Translations under genes and position numbers: made by a program
The notes under the pieces: generated by a model
The model's database searches: none
Told to the model about the DNA's origin: nothing
Seen by the model: the letters and a program-made list of their open reading frames with translations, nothing else
In this document: positions 24,143 through 33,006 of the stretch, piece after piece
Position numbering within the stretch: the stretch's first letter is position 1
How the letters are laid out: each line of letters opens with the position of its first letter
NCBI GenBank assembly: GCA_001626765.1
Contig: LUOO01000113.1
Span: 1-36,602, forward strand
Reading direction: 5' to 3'
DNA length: 36,602 nt
Source: Maritimibacter sp. REDSEA-S28_B5
Lineage (GTDB): Bacteria > Pseudomonadota > Alphaproteobacteria > Rhodobacterales > Rhodobacteraceae

Positions 24143-24727
24143 ATGACAAAAACGACAAACACGTCTCAGGTGGGGATTTCTGCTGAAAGTATCGCCGCTT
24201 CAGCCCGTGCAGCGGGCGGAAAGGGCTCCCCGCCCGTGGACAAGTGGAACCCGCCCTACTGCGGCGATCTCGACATGCGGATCGCGCGGGACGGGACGTG
24301 GTTCTATCTGGGAACGCCCATTGGGCGGCACGGGCTGGTGAAGCTCTTTTCCTCGATCCTGCGCAAGGACGGCGAGGACTATTTCCTCGTGACCCCCGTC
24401 GAAAAGGTCGGGATCACCGTGGAAGACGCGCCCTTCGTGGCGGTGGACTTCGTGATCGAGGACGGCGCTCTGCGGTTCGTGACGAATGTCGAGGATGCCG
24501 TAGTGGCCGGGCCGGATCACCCGATCCGCGTCGAGCGCGACCCGGAGACCGGCGAGCCGTCGCCCTATGTCCTGATCCGCCGCAATCTCGAGGCGCTGAT
24601 CGACCGCAAGAGCTTTTACCGGCTCGTCGATCTGGGCGAACACCGCGACCACGAGGGGACGCGCTGGTTCGGCGTCACCTCGCAGGACACGTTCTTTCCC
24701 ATCATCCCGAGCGCGGAACTGCCCTGA
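24143..24727 (+). CDS. DUF1285 domain protein
   Basis: A 194-residue protein of the DUF1285 family. Typical stretches are NPPYCGDLDMRIARDGTWFY (about 35-55), GTPIGRHGLVKLFSSILR, and DDYFLVTPVEKVGI-like (here EDYFLVTPVEKVGITVEDAPF). Length is normal and it is likely cytoplasmic. Function is unknown; it sits divergent from moxR, an arrangement I have the impression is common in this group. It converges with the TSUP gene, with a hairpin in the gap. Confidence 0.88.
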   Translation: MTKTTNTSQVGISAESIAASARAAGGKGSPPVDKWNPPYCGDLDMRIARDGTWFYLGTPIGRHGLVKLFSSILRKDGEDYFLVTPVEKVGITVEDAPFVAVDFVIEDGALRFVTNVEDAVVAGPDHPIRVERDPETGEPSPYVLIRRNLEALIDRKSFYRLVDLGEHRDHEGTRWFGVTSQDTFFPIIPSAELP

Positions 24728-24765
24728 AACCGGTGAGGGGCCTCATCCGCCCCCTTCTGCAAGCA

Positions 24766-24785
24766 GCCGCGCGTTCGTGCGCGGC
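24766..24785. terminator. Hairpin between convergent DUF1285 and TSUP genes
   Basis: GCCGCGC / GCGCGGC stem of 7 bp with a 6-nt GTTCGT loop. No T-tract on either side. It lies between the two stop codons and could end transcription from both directions. Confidence 0.35.
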
Positions 24786-25550
24786 CTATGGGGTGTTCAG
24801 CACCCGAACCGTGAAGATCACCGTCATCACGACGCCGACTGCCACCACGAAATATCGCAGGTAATCGGTCCGCTTGATCCGGCGCGAGACCCTTGCCCCG
24901 ATGTATCCGCCCAGCGTGATCGCAACGGCGAGGAGCAGCGCGGGCTTCCATGCGATCAGCCCCGCCACAACAAAGGTTGCAGCAGAGATCAGGGACAGGA
25001 TCGCCGACAGCAGGTTCTTGAGCCCATTCATCCCGTGCAGGTTCACGTAGCCAATGAGCCCGAAGGTCGCGAGCAGCATGATTCCGAGCCCGCCGTTGAA
25101 ATAGCCGCCGTAGATCGACACGGCGAGAAGGGCAGCGGCCGAGGTCAGAGGCCCCGCGTCCCGTCCGCCCCGCGCCCGGATACGCGCAAGCAGCCATGGT
25201 CCGGCAGCGAAAAGCACCGTGGCCAGCGCCAGCAGGAAGGGCACCACGACGACGAACGTCTCGCCCGGCGTGACGATCAGCAGGAGCGCCCCGATCACCG
25301 CCCCCACCATGGTGACGCCGATGATGGCAGGCAAACCCAGCGTCCCCTCGGCGCGCATGTCGTCGCGAAACGCATAGGCGGAGGACGCATATCCGGGCAG
25401 CGCGGCGAGCGTCGCGGTGGCATTGGCGACGATGGGCGGGATACCCACGTAGATGAGCGCGGGAAAGCTGATGAAAGTGCCACCGCCCGCGACCGCATTG
25501 AGCAGCCCGGTGGCAAAGCCCGCCACGCCAAGGATCACCAGTTCCAACAT
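24786..25550 (-). CDS. TSUP family transporter (TauE/SafE-like)
   Basis: A 254-residue permease of the TSUP (sulfite exporter TauE/SafE) family with about eight membrane helices. Family marks are GFATGLLNAVAGGGTFISFPAL at the N-terminus and GGYFNGGLGIMLLATFGL in the second repeat, each with the glycine-rich motif of the half-repeat. Substrate is not deducible; sulfite, sulfoacetate and organic acids are known for the family. The start MLELV at 25550 is chosen because GGGGGGAGG precedes it and the upstream frame has no membrane character. Diverges from DUF1304 over a 169-bp gap. Confidence 0.9.
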   Translation of the reverse strand: MLELVILGVAGFATGLLNAVAGGGTFISFPALIYVGIPPIVANATATLAALPGYASSAYAFRDDMRAEGTLGLPAIIGVTMVGAVIGALLLIVTPGETFVVVVPFLLALATVLFAAGPWLLARIRARGGRDAGPLTSAAALLAVSIYGGYFNGGLGIMLLATFGLIGYVNLHGMNGLKNLLSAILSLISAATFVVAGLIAWKPALLLAVAITLGGYIGARVSRRIKRTDYLRYFVVAVGVVMTVIFTVRVLNTP

Positions 25551-25719
25551 CGCGCGGCCTCCCCCCTCGCCCGGAGCCTGTCGCTCTGCCCCGAGGGGTC
25601 TTGTGCCGTGTGAGGGCGTGACACACAAGCCGTGGATTGTGCGACCTTGCGGGGCAAAATCCCTGTGCGGGCGGAGCCGGTCGTGACAGGGTCGGACGGA
25701 GGCCCTGAAAGGACACCCC

Positions 25720-26067
25720 ATGATCGCGCTCATCCTTACCGCCCTCGTGGCGCTCATCCACCTCTACATCACCTGGCTCGAGATGGTGCTGTGGACGAAG
25801 CCGCGCGGCCGCGCGACCTTCGGCACGACCGAGACCTTCGCCGAGGAGACAAAGGTTCTCGCCGCGAACCAGGGGATCTACAACGGAATGGTCGCGCTGG
25901 GACTGATCTACGGCCTTGTCGCCCAGAACCCTGTCGTGCAGGCGCTATTTCTGATCTTCGTGCTGATCGTCGGGCTTTACGGCGGGCTGACCGTGGGCAG
26001 AAAGATCCTGCTGGTTCAGGCGCTGCCCGCCGCGCTCGCGCTCATTGCGATGATGGTGGGAATGTAG
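25720..26067 (+). CDS. DUF1304 family membrane protein
   Basis: A 115-residue protein with four membrane helices, matching DUF1304: HLYITWLEMVLW near the N-terminus, NQGIYNGMVALGLIYG in the middle and GLYGGLTVGRKILLVQALPA near the end. Conserved His17 and Glu22 of the family are visible. Function unknown. GGAC precedes the ATG at 25720. It is a single-gene unit. Confidence 0.85.
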   Translation: MIALILTALVALIHLYITWLEMVLWTKPRGRATFGTTETFAEETKVLAANQGIYNGMVALGLIYGLVAQNPVVQALFLIFVLIVGLYGGLTVGRKILLVQALPAALALIAMMVGM

Positions 26068-26365
26068 AGCAACCGGTCACATATCGGTTCCACGTGACAG
26101 GGCCGCGGCGCGGTCCTGCGACATTGGGCTTGGGCTCGGGACCGAAGCCACCGGCTCGTGCAGAATGAGTGGCAGAGCGCGCCGTAGTCTCGACGAGACC
26201 TGGTCCTGCGCCCACGTGAGAGCGTGTCCGCCCTGCCCGGCGCGGTCATCCCGATATTGCAGCCTCGGTGGTGAGGCTGGCACATTCGCAGGCCCGTCAA
26301 TGGACTGTCGGAAATCCTCGGCAATCGTGAAGGGACCGTCTCAAGCCTCGACCGGATCGCGCGCT
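26068..26365. other. Intergenic region without a recognised gene
   Basis: About 300 bases with no frame that looks coding. Two hairpins are seen: GTCTCG-A-CGAGAC, and CAGCCTC / GAGGCTG (26260-26279) with a 6-nt loop. The latter follows the ArsR-type gene on the minus strand but has no T-tract. Confidence 0.4.
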
Positions 26366-26713
26366 TCAGCCAACCTCCGGCGGGGCCGCCCCGTTCCCGA
26401 GCAGCGTTTCGAGATAGCGTTCGAAGTCGTCGAGGTTCACAGGATCGAACTGGCCGAAGCCCTGCATCCAGACCGAGGGATCCTTGAGCGCGGCAGGTTC
26501 GAGCTTGCACCATTTCACCCGCCCGCGTTTTTCCTGACTGATCAGTCCGGCGCGCGTCAGGATCGCGAGGTGTTTGGAAATCGCCGCGAGCGACATGTCG
26601 AAGGGTTCGGCCACATCCGTTACCGCCATGTCATCCTCGAGCAGCATCGACAGGATCGCGCGGCGGGTCGGATCGGCAAGCGCCGCGAAGGTGAGCGAAA
26701 GACGGTCGTCCAT
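26366..26713 (-). CDS. ArsR/SmtB family transcriptional regulator
   Basis: A 115-residue winged-helix regulator: FAALADPTRRAILSML (helices 1-2) and FDMSLAAISKHLAILTRAGL (recognition region about 39-58), then the wing QEKRGRVKWCKLEP. It lacks the Cys-x-Cys of metal-sensing ArsR proteins, so it belongs to the SdpR/AHSA1-linked type, which usually represses itself and a neighbouring SRPBCC gene. No such gene lies next to it here. A 6-bp inverted repeat 32 bases upstream is the likely operator. Confidence 0.87.
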   Translation of the reverse strand: MDDRLSLTFAALADPTRRAILSMLLEDDMAVTDVAEPFDMSLAAISKHLAILTRAGLISQEKRGRVKWCKLEPAALKDPSVWMQGFGQFDPVNLDDFERYLETLLGNGAAPPEVG

Positions 26714-26744
26714 GCGCCTTCGCTAGTGCCGCCGTGCATCATCG

Positions 26745-26760
26745 TCAACCGGATGGTTGA
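26745..26760. promoter_or_regulatory. Likely ArsR-type operator
   Basis: Perfect inverted repeat TCAACC-GGAT-GGTTGA, 31 bases before the ArsR start and matching the general form (T)TCAACC-N4-GGTTGA(A) of non-metal ArsR operators, as I recall. The natural reading is self-repression. Confidence 0.55.
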
Positions 26761-26884
26761 ATATGCCCACGGGGCCAGGATTGCGGCCGAGCGGCAAAGG
26801 TGGCTACCATCACCAAGGGGGCGAATATCGTCAAACCAAGCAATATCAATACCTTACCTGGCGTCCCGCCCGCGCTAAACCGAA

Positions 26885-26913
26885 TTGACTCCGCGCGCCC
26901 CAGACCTTAGCAA
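26885..26913 (+). promoter_or_regulatory. Candidate promoter of the F0 ATP synthase operon
   Basis: TTGACT (26885-26890), 17-base spacer, TAGCAA (26908-26913). The -35 is good, the -10 is weak. It lies about 33 bases before the atpI GTG start. Confidence 0.45.
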
Positions 26914-26945
26914 AGCGCCAACTCTTCATGCGGGGGAAATGGGCC

Positions 26946-27296
26946 GTGTCAGGACCGCTGGACGATCTACCGAGCGACCGACTGAACGCCCTCCAGGACC
27001 GGATCGACGCCCATAAGAAGGCAAAGGCGGTCGAGGACCTGCACCAGAAGAAGGACTATGCGATGGCAAACCTCGCCTGGCGCATGGTGATCGAACTCGT
27101 GGCCGGTCTGGGGATCGGTTTCGGCGTGGGATATGGGCTCGACTGGGTCTTTGGGACGCTCCCCATATTCCTCGTGATATTCACGCTGCTGGGGCTGGCG
27201 GCAGGCATCAAGACGATGCTCAATTCGGCCCAGGAGCTTGGGGAAAAACAGGCGGCCAAGGCTGCCGAGGCAAAGGACGACGCTCGTGGCGACTGA
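26946..27296 (+). CDS. atpI: ATP synthase subunit I (AtpI/AtpZ-type)
   Basis: A 116-residue small membrane protein of the AtpI/AtpZ group, thought to help c-ring assembly or Mg2+ supply. Two helices are present: about 44-66 ([21 protein letters not shown] region) and 72-91 ([16 protein letters not shown]). The N-terminus is charged and helical ([20 protein letters not shown]), as in family members. The GTG at 26946 is favoured because GGGGGAAA lies 6 bases before it; the in-frame ATG at 26928 has no such site. The end overlaps atpB by 11 bases. Confidence 0.85.
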   Translation: MSGPLDDLPSDRLNALQDRIDAHKKAKAVEDLHQKKDYAMANLAWRMVIELVAGLGIGFGVGYGLDWVFGTLPIFLVIFTLLGLAAGIKTMLNSAQELGEKQAAKAAEAKDDARGD

Positions 27297-28050
27297 AGCT
27301 CATGGTGAAGAAACCGGCGGTCTGGTGTTCCACCCGCTTGACCAGTTCATCGTTAAACCGCTCTTCGGTGAGATCGGCGACCCGGTGTCTTGGTACACGA
27401 TCACCAACGTGACGCTCTGGATGGCGCTCGCCGTCCTGGCCATCATCGCGCTCTTCGTCTTCGGCACCCGTGGCCGGGGCATCGTGCCGTCGCGGACCCA
27501 GTCGATCGGCGAAATCCTCTACGGTTTCACCTACAAGATGGTCGAGGACGTGGCGGGCAAGGACGCGATCAAGTTCTTCCCCTACATCATGACGCTGTTC
27601 ATGTTCATCCTCTTCGCCAACTACCTTGGCCTGCTGCCGATGTCCTTTGCGACCACCTCGCACATTGCGGTGACGGCGGTGCTGGCGCTCGCGGTGTTCC
27701 TGACCGTGACCATCGTCGGCTTCGTCAAGAACGGCACCAAGTTCCTCGGCCTCTTCTGGGTCTCGTCCGCGCCGCTCGCGCTGCGTCCGATCCTCGCCAT
27801 CATCGAGCTGATTTCGTATTTCGTGCGCCCCGTGAGCCACTCCATTCGTCTGGGCGGCAACATCATGGCGGGCCACGCGGTGATGAAGGTTTTCGCGGGC
27901 TTTGCGGCCGTCGCTGCGATCTCGCCCTTCGCCGTGGTGTCGATCACCGCCATCTACGGGCTCGAAATGCTCGTGGCCGGTGTTCAGGCCTATGTCTTCA
28001 CGATCCTGACCTGCGTGTATCTGAAAGACGCGCTGCACCCGTCGCACTGA
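27286..28050 (+). CDS. atpB: ATP synthase F0 subunit a
   Basis: The 254-residue F0 subunit a, the proton half-channel of ATP synthase. Five or six helices; the essential Arg is in the [14 protein letters not shown] segment (about residue 190), and the C-terminal [20 protein letters not shown] holds the polar residues of the exit path. N-terminal [15 protein letters not shown] is normal in alphaproteobacteria. The start is a GTG at 27286 (GTG-GCG-ACT), with AAAGGACG upstream and an 11-base overlap with atpI; longer reading would run into the atpI frame. Confidence 0.95.
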   Translation: MATEAHGEETGGLVFHPLDQFIVKPLFGEIGDPVSWYTITNVTLWMALAVLAIIALFVFGTRGRGIVPSRTQSIGEILYGFTYKMVEDVAGKDAIKFFPYIMTLFMFILFANYLGLLPMSFATTSHIAVTAVLALAVFLTVTIVGFVKNGTKFLGLFWVSSAPLALRPILAIIELISYFVRPVSHSIRLGGNIMAGHAVMKVFAGFAAVAAISPFAVVSITAIYGLEMLVAGVQAYVFTILTCVYLKDALHPSH

Positions 28051-28111
28051 CGACGGACAGGTTCCAACGGTTCAACCCTATCAATCCAATTCCATCGTAA
28101 GGAGATACATC

Positions 28112-28348
28112 ATGGAAGGCGATATCGCACAACTGGGTCAATTCATCGGCGCTGGCCTTGCCGGCATCGGTTCGGGCGCTGCCGCTATCGGCGTGGGCCA
28201 CGTGGCGGGCAACTTCCTCGCCGGCGCGCTGCGCAACCCCTCGGCCGCTGGTGGCCAGACCGCGACGCTCTTCATCGGCATCGCGTTCGCGGAAGCTCTG
28301 GGGATCTTCTCGTTCCTCATCGCGCTTCTGCTGATGTTCGCCGTCTGA
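28112..28348 (+). CDS. atpE: ATP synthase F0 subunit c
   Basis: A 78-residue subunit c, which forms the rotor ring. Helix 1 has [17 protein letters not shown], with the Gly-rich packing motif, and helix 2 has [16 protein letters not shown] with the proton-binding Glu at about residue 61. The loop RNPSAAG between helices is typical. AAGGAGA is the ribosome binding site. A strong hairpin follows the gene. Confidence 0.97.
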   Translation: MEGDIAQLGQFIGAGLAGIGSGAAAIGVGHVAGNFLAGALRNPSAAGGQTATLFIGIAFAEALGIFSFLIALLLMFAV

Positions 28349-28372
28349 TCCATCCGGAATAATCCTTACGCG

Positions 28373-28396
28373 GGGCGGGGCCAAAGGGTCCCGCCC
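28373..28396 (+). other. Hairpin in the atpE-b' gap
   Basis: A 10-bp stem (GGGCGGGGCC / GGTCCCGCCC, one G-U pair) with an AAAG loop and no T-tract. It starts 25 bases after the atpE stop. A stem here could protect atpE mRNA or attenuate read-through so that more c than b is made; this is inference. Confidence 0.6.
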
Positions 28397-28423
28397 ATGT
28401 AAACAAGGTTCCTGGAGGAAACG

Positions 28424-28996
28424 ATGGCAACTGAAACCGAACACGCCGCCGGCGAAGCAGCAGCCGCTGCCGAAGTCGCGCTCGGCACGCCCCCCGAGGC
28501 GGCTGGCCCGGGCATGCCCCAGCTGGCGTTCGAGACCTTCTCGAACCAGATCTTCTGGCTCGTGGTCGCGCTGGTCATCATCTACTTCGTGATGTCGCGC
28601 ATCGCACTGCCCCGCATCGCGGGCGTGCTGGCCGAACGTCAGGGCACGATCACCAACGATCTGGCCGCTGCCGAAGAGCTGAAGCAAAAGGCCGTGGACG
28701 CGGAAGAGGCTTACAAGAAGGCCCTCGCCGACGCCCGCACGGAGGCGCAGAAAATCGCCGCCGAAACCAAAGCAGAGATTCAGGCCGATCTCGACGCTGC
28801 CAAGGCGAAGGCCGACGCAGAGATTTCGGCCAAGACCGCCGAGTCGGAAAAAGCGATCTCCGAGATCCGTGCCGGTGCCGTGGACAGCGCGTCCGCCGTC
28901 GCCAAGGACACGGTCGAGGCGATCCTCGCCGCTATGGGCTTTTCCGCCGACAAGGCAGCCGTGGATGCGGCCGTTGCCGACCGGATGAAAGGGTAA
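28424..28996 (+). CDS. ATP synthase F0 subunit b'
   Basis: The 190-residue b' subunit, one of two b-type stalk proteins in photosynthetic and related bacteria. It has an acidic/Ala-rich N-terminal extension (about 1-40), one membrane helix (about 45-63, [15 protein letters not shown]), then a long Ala/Glu/Lys-rich coiled coil to about 170. The Ala-rich extension distinguishes it from subunit b. GGAGGAA is the ribosome binding site. The gap to the next gene is 4 bases. Confidence 0.93.
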   Translation: MATETEHAAGEAAAAAEVALGTPPEAAGPGMPQLAFETFSNQIFWLVVALVIIYFVMSRIALPRIAGVLAERQGTITNDLAAAEELKQKAVDAEEAYKKALADARTEAQKIAAETKAEIQADLDAAKAKADAEISAKTAESEKAISEIRAGAVDSASAVAKDTVEAILAAMGFSADKAAVDAAVADRMKG

Positions 28997-29000
28997 GGAC

Positions 29001-29558
29001 ATGAAGAGACTGCTCCCCCTTCTCGCCGCAGGCATGGCCAGCCCCGCGATGGCCGCAACCGGTCCGTTCTTCAGCCTGCGCAACACGGACTTCGTGGTGC
29101 TCTTGGCCTTTATCCTCTTTGTGCTGGTCCTGATCTACTTCAAGGTTCCCGGCATGATCGGCGGCTTGCTCGACAAGCGGGCGGCCGGCATCCGCGCCGA
29201 GTTGGAAGAGGCGCGCGCCCTGCGTGAAGAAGCGCAGACGATCCTTGCCTCCTACGAGCGCAAGCAGAAAGAAGTCGCCGAACAGGCTGCCCAAATCGTC
29301 GAGCACGCCAAGACCGAGGCGGCGACCGCTGCCGAAGTCGCCAAGCAGGACCTCAAGGATTCGATCGCGCGCCGTCTGGCCGCTGCCGAGGACCAGATCA
29401 AGTCGGCCGAGAACGCCGCGATCCGCGAGGTCAAGGACCGCGCCGTCGTCGTGGCCGTGGCCGCCGCGAAAGACATCATCGCCAAGAACATTTCCGCAGC
29501 CGAGGGCAACAAGCTCATCGACGCGGCCATTGGCGACGTGGAAACGAAGCTCCACTAA
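29001..29558 (+). CDS. atpF: ATP synthase F0 subunit b
   Basis: The 185-residue subunit b, the peripheral stalk of F0F1. The N-terminus ([19 protein letters not shown]) looks like a signal-type sequence, a known feature of alphaproteobacterial b subunits. One membrane helix (about 31-49, [18 protein letters not shown]) and a coiled coil (about 60-165) rich in Ala, Glu and Lys follow. It is last in the F0 operon and a terminator follows directly. F1 genes are elsewhere, as usual in Rhodobacterales. Confidence 0.95.
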   Translation: MKRLLPLLAAGMASPAMAATGPFFSLRNTDFVVLLAFILFVLVLIYFKVPGMIGGLLDKRAAGIRAELEEARALREEAQTILASYERKQKEVAEQAAQIVEHAKTEAATAAEVAKQDLKDSIARRLAAAEDQIKSAENAAIREVKDRAVVVAVAAAKDIIAKNISAAEGNKLIDAAIGDVETKLH

Positions 29559-29582
29559 GAGAGCCTCATCCATGGGACAGTG

Positions 29583-29615
29583 AAACCCGGGCCATTGCGC
29601 CCGGGTTTTCTTTGT
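29583..29615 (+). terminator. Intrinsic terminator of the F0 operon
   Basis: A perfect 10-bp stem (AAACCCGGGC / GCCCGGGTTT) with a 6-nt loop, followed by TCTTTGT. It starts 25 bases after the atpF stop. Confidence 0.88.
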
Positions 29616-29674
29616 CCGGGTGTTCCTGGTGCGTCGCCGCCCGGCGGTGGCGCTGATGGCGCGGGCGTATTTTC

Positions 29675-29691
29675 TGGAAAGATGAAAGGGG
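29675..29691 (+). repeat. 17-nt repeat TGGAAAGATGAAAGGGG, copy B
   Basis: Identical over 17 nt to the copy at 3555-3571. It is between the atpF terminator and the DUF1989 gene stop. On the minus strand a GGGGC / GCCCC hairpin lies next to it and leads into CTTTCATCTTTCC, so it could help end DUF1989 transcription. Confidence 0.5.
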
Positions 29692-29711
29692 GGCAGATTT
29701 CGCCCCTCCCC

Positions 29712-30548
29712 TCACGCCCCGTGGCTGCGATCGTAACCCGAGGGCGCGGGCGGGATCCAGGGATCGTCACAGGCGAACACCTCGACGAGGAGCGGGTAAC
29801 AAGCCGCCGCGTCCGAGGAATGTTCTGCCGAGCAGTCGCCGCCCGGACAGGCCGAGAGCGCGCCCAGGAGGTCGATCTCGGCAAAGAACTCGATATAGTC
29901 GCCGGGGCGCACCGGAGACGCCTTCATGAAATACCGACCGGTGTCTCGGGTAAATCCCGTGCACATGAAGACGTTGAGCACGTCGTGAACCTGATGTTCG
30001 ATCTCGGCTAGGGGCGCGCCGGTTGCGGCCCCCAACGCCCGCGTCAGGTTCGAATGACAACAGTGGTGGTAGTCGTGGCCTGACAGCAGGTGATGCGTAT
30101 AAGGGTCGCAGCGGGTGCCGATCACGTCGTGGACCGAACCACCATGTTCATCAATGCCATACCAGTCGAGCGTGTCCGTGGTCACGGTCGCCATGGGCCG
30201 CAGATGCGGAAACGACGACCAGAGCCGGTCGCCCGTTGACAGATGGGTGCCGTGGAGTGCGCGGGTCTTGCCGGAGTAGAAGCGTTCGGACGGGTCGGCG
30301 GCGTTCCAGAGGTTCAGATCGCCAACCTGCGGCCCCTCGACACTGGAGATGCGGAAGAACCCTCCGGCGGGCACCCTGAAACTGGCCGCCTCGCGGGGGA
30401 GCACCCGGGTTTCCGAGGTCTTGCGTGCACCTGTTCGGCGCTGCTTGTAGGCCGCGAGGTCGGGCTTCGGCAGCGTGTCGGTCGGGTAGCAGATCACAGG
30501 CGCAATGGCGCGGCGGTCTTCGGCGTCGGGGGGCGGAACATGGGTCAT
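29712..30548 (-). CDS. DUF1989 / urea carboxylase-associated family protein
   Basis: A 278-residue protein of the DUF1989 family (also called urea amidolyase-associated or urea carboxylase-associated). Visible: RVPAGGFFRISSVEGPQVGDLNLW near the N-terminus, HDVIGTRCDPYTHHLL, HHCCHSNLTRAL and HDVLNVFMCTGF, rich in Cys and His as expected for metal binding. Relatives are found next to urea carboxylase, with a guanidine-carboxylase role suggested. No urea genes are here. The start at 30548 (MTHVPP) is chosen on family length; 30563 is possible. No clear ribosome binding site is seen. Confidence 0.82.
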   Translation of the reverse strand: MTHVPPPDAEDRRAIAPVICYPTDTLPKPDLAAYKQRRTGARKTSETRVLPREAASFRVPAGGFFRISSVEGPQVGDLNLWNAADPSERFYSGKTRALHGTHLSTGDRLWSSFPHLRPMATVTTDTLDWYGIDEHGGSVHDVIGTRCDPYTHHLLSGHDYHHCCHSNLTRALGAATGAPLAEIEHQVHDVLNVFMCTGFTRDTGRYFMKASPVRPGDYIEFFAEIDLLGALSACPGGDCSAEHSSDAAACYPLLVEVFACDDPWIPPAPSGYDRSHGA

Positions 30549-30654
30549 GCCATGTCGTAACATCGGGCGGGGGGACCGGGAAGCCGGGTTTGATCGGGCG
30601 CAAAGCGCGCGGGGACGGACATGCGCGATAATTTCGAAAAAACAAGGAGAACCG

Positions 30655-31498
30655 ATGATCCGCTTCGTCCTGCCCCTCATCGTGGCAACGCTCGCCGCCT
30701 GCACCCTACCCAATGTGCACCCCGACTTCGCCGGATTGTCGGCAGACGCCGACCCCACACGGTTCACCTGTTGTGCCGACCCCGAACGCCAGCCCCTCTG
30801 GTTCGCCAACGCAGTGCGCGACATGGGCGCGGCGCTGGAGCCTATTTCATCGGACGACGGCAAGGCGGGTCTGCTCGCTGCCCAGCCCGCCGCCCGGGCG
30901 CGCGTGGCGGCCGAGGCTCAGCCCTTCGACTTCCGGAACCTACCTCGGGACCGAAGCACAGCTTCGCTCGGCGGGGCTTTGGAACGAGCCCGCCCTCGCG
31001 CCCTATCGGGATGACATTCGCGCGGGCCGGGTCGTGGTGGACAGCGTGCCGCCCGCCGTGCGACTGGCCAGTCTGGACGAGGTCCTGTCGGGCCGCGACG
31101 CCGTGCTGATCACCCGCCCCGAACTGTCGCGCACCGAAAAACGCAGGGGGTTGGACACCATGCTCGCGCTCGTCGGCAGACCTTTCGATTTTCGCTTCGA
31201 CGCGAGCACCTGCGACACCCTCGCCTGCACCGAAGTCGTCTGCCGCTCCTTTCCCTCGCTCGGCTTCCCGGTGCGCGAAGCCTTTGGCGCCTACGCGCTC
31301 TTCCCGGACGATATCGCGGCGCAGGCGATCAGGGGCGAAGGGCTTCGCGTGGTCGATTACGTCCGCGCGACCGAGACGGCCTGGAGCGCGCCCGGCCTGC
31401 GCGGCGCGATGGAGGATGTCGCGGGCTTCTGGGGGCCTCAGTCCGGCCCCCCTGCCCCGGTCACCATGGGGCGCGATCTTGGCACCTGTCCGCTGTAA
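30655..31498 (+). pseudogene. YiiX/YebB-like N1pC/P60 lipoprotein, frameshifted by internal deletion
   Basis: The first part (30655-30936) encodes a lipoprotein with a signal peptide and lipobox LAAC (Cys16), then an N-terminal region with TRFTCCADPERQPLWFANAVRDMG and AAQPAARARVAAEAQPFD. From about 30935 the correct protein continues in another frame: GTYLGTEAQLRSAGLWNEPAL, then LVGRPFDFRFDASTCDTLACTEVV, to a stop at 31498. The YiiX-type permuted papain fold uses a His in the segment just before YLG and a Cys near LACTE. Some 20 residues holding the His seem to be missing at the junction, so the enzyme would be inactive. AAGGAGA supports the start. The stop abuts the gcdH stop with no gap. 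Confidence 0.75.
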
Positions 31499-32713
31499 TC
31501 AGAAAAAGGCCTGAAGCCCGGTTTGCGCGCGGCCAAGGATCAGCGCATGAACATCATGCGTGCCCTCGTAGGTGTTCACGGTTTCGAGGTTCAACATGTG
31601 ACGGATCACCTGAAACTCGCCGGAAATCCCGTTGCCTCCGTGCATGTCGCGGGCCAACCGCGCGACGTCCAGCGCCTTGCCGCAGTTGTTGCGTTTCATG
31701 AGCGAAATCATTTCGGGTGCGGCGCGACCCTCGTCCATGAGCCGCCCGACGCGCAAGCTGCCTTGCAGCCCGAGCATGATCTCGGTCTGCATGTCCGCAA
31801 GTTTCTTCTGGAAAAGCTGTGTCTGGGCCAAGGGACGCCCGAACTGCACCCGGTCGAGGCCATATTGCCGCGCGGCGTGCCAGCAGAACTCGGCAGATCC
31901 CATCGCGCCCCAAGAAATGCCGTAACGCGCGCGGTTCAAACAGCCGAACGGCCCCTTCAGGCCCTCGACATTGGGCAGAAGCGCGTCCTCGCCCACCTCA
32001 ACGTCCTTCATCACAATCTCGCCCGTGATGGACGCGCGGAGCGACAGCTTGTTCGCGATCTTGGGCACCGAAAGCCCATCCATCCCTTTCTCCAGCACAA
32101 AGCCCCGGATCTTGCCGCCAAGGGCCTCGGACTTGGCCCAGACGACGAAAACGTCCGCAATCGGTGCGTTCGAGATCCACATTTTGGAGCCGGTCAGGCG
32201 GTAGCCCGTGGCTGTCTTGACCGCCCGCGTCTTCATGCTGCCGGGATCGGACCCTGCGTCAGGTTCGGTCAGACCGAAACAGCCGACGAGGTCGCCCGAG
32301 GCCAGACCCGGCAGAAACTTTCTCCGTTGCTCTTCCGAGCCATAGGCATAGATCGGATACATGACGAGGCTCGACTGCACACTCATCATCGAGCGGTATC
32401 CGCTGTCGATCCGTTCGACTTCGCGCGCGACGAGTCCATAGCTCACGTAAGAGCCGCCCAGCCCGCCGTATTCTTCGGGCACGGTCACGCCCAGAAGCCC
32501 CATCTGGCCCATTTCGCGGAAGATCCCCGGGTCGGTCTCCTCGTTCTCGAAGGCCGTGATCGCCCGTGGCGCGAGCTTTTCCGAAGCGTAGGCGCGTGCC
32601 GCATCGCGGATCATCCGCTCGTCTTCCTCGAGCTGGTCGTCCAGGCGGAACGGGTCTTCCCAGTCAAACGGGCCGAGGTCAGGGCGGCTTTTCTCGGGTA
32701 GATCATGCGGCAT
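31499..32713 (-). CDS. gcdH: Glutaryl-CoA dehydrogenase
   Basis: The 404-residue flavoprotein that dehydrogenates and decarboxylates glutaryl-CoA to crotonyl-CoA (lysine, tryptophan and glutarate breakdown). Strong marks are [20 protein letters not shown] (Arg107 in the substrate pocket), [34 protein letters not shown], and the catalytic base Glu383 in [20 protein letters not shown]. The start at 32713 has AAAGGAGGAG before it; upstream codons are not family-like. It diverges from an acyl-CoA ligase operon and a perfect 12-bp palindrome lies between. Confidence 0.95.
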   Translation of the reverse strand: MPHDLPEKSRPDLGPFDWEDPFRLDDQLEEDERMIRDAARAYASEKLAPRAITAFENEETDPGIFREMGQMGLLGVTVPEEYGGLGGSYVSYGLVAREVERIDSGYRSMMSVQSSLVMYPIYAYGSEEQRRKFLPGLASGDLVGCFGLTEPDAGSDPGSMKTRAVKTATGYRLTGSKMWISNAPIADVFVVWAKSEALGGKIRGFVLEKGMDGLSVPKIANKLSLRASITGEIVMKDVEVGEDALLPNVEGLKGPFGCLNRARYGISWGAMGSAEFCWHAARQYGLDRVQFGRPLAQTQLFQKKLADMQTEIMLGLQGSLRVGRLMDEGRAAPEMISLMKRNNCGKALDVARLARDMHGGNGISGEFQVIRHMLNLETVNTYEGTHDVHALILGRAQTGLQAFF

Positions 32714-32928
32714 CGGAACTCCTCCTTTGGCCCCGACCTCGACGCATCCCAAGCCGGGCCGCAAGCCGCGATGGCTTTTCCGTTGCGTAACCGCGCAAAG
32801 GCGATGGCAGGTCCCGGTCGCGGATTGCTCTGTCTGCCGGACTGTCTCGCCGTGAGACGTTTGACACGCGGCACCCTCCGCCCTGCCCCCGGCCGTTGCT
32901 GGTTGTCGCGACCGCATGGCAGATAAGC

Positions 32929-32940
32929 GACCGTACGGTC
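32929..32940. promoter_or_regulatory. Perfect palindrome, TetR-type operator candidate
   Basis: GACCGTACGGTC, a 12-bp perfect palindrome of the form often bound by TetR-family regulators of acyl-CoA metabolism. It is 216 bases before the gcdH start and 113 bases before the ligase start. No regulator gene is in the window. Confidence 0.5.
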
Positions 32941-32978
32941 AGCCGAAATTTCGCATTGCAAAATCTTATTTCACATTA

Positions 32979-33006
32979 TTGACCGCCCGTGCGGCCTCCG
33001 TTACGG
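32979..33006 (+). promoter_or_regulatory. Candidate promoter of the acyl-CoA ligase
   Basis: TTGACC (32979-32984), 16-base spacer, TTACGG (33001-33006). Good -35, poor -10. It would give a leader of roughly 40 bases. Confidence 0.3.
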
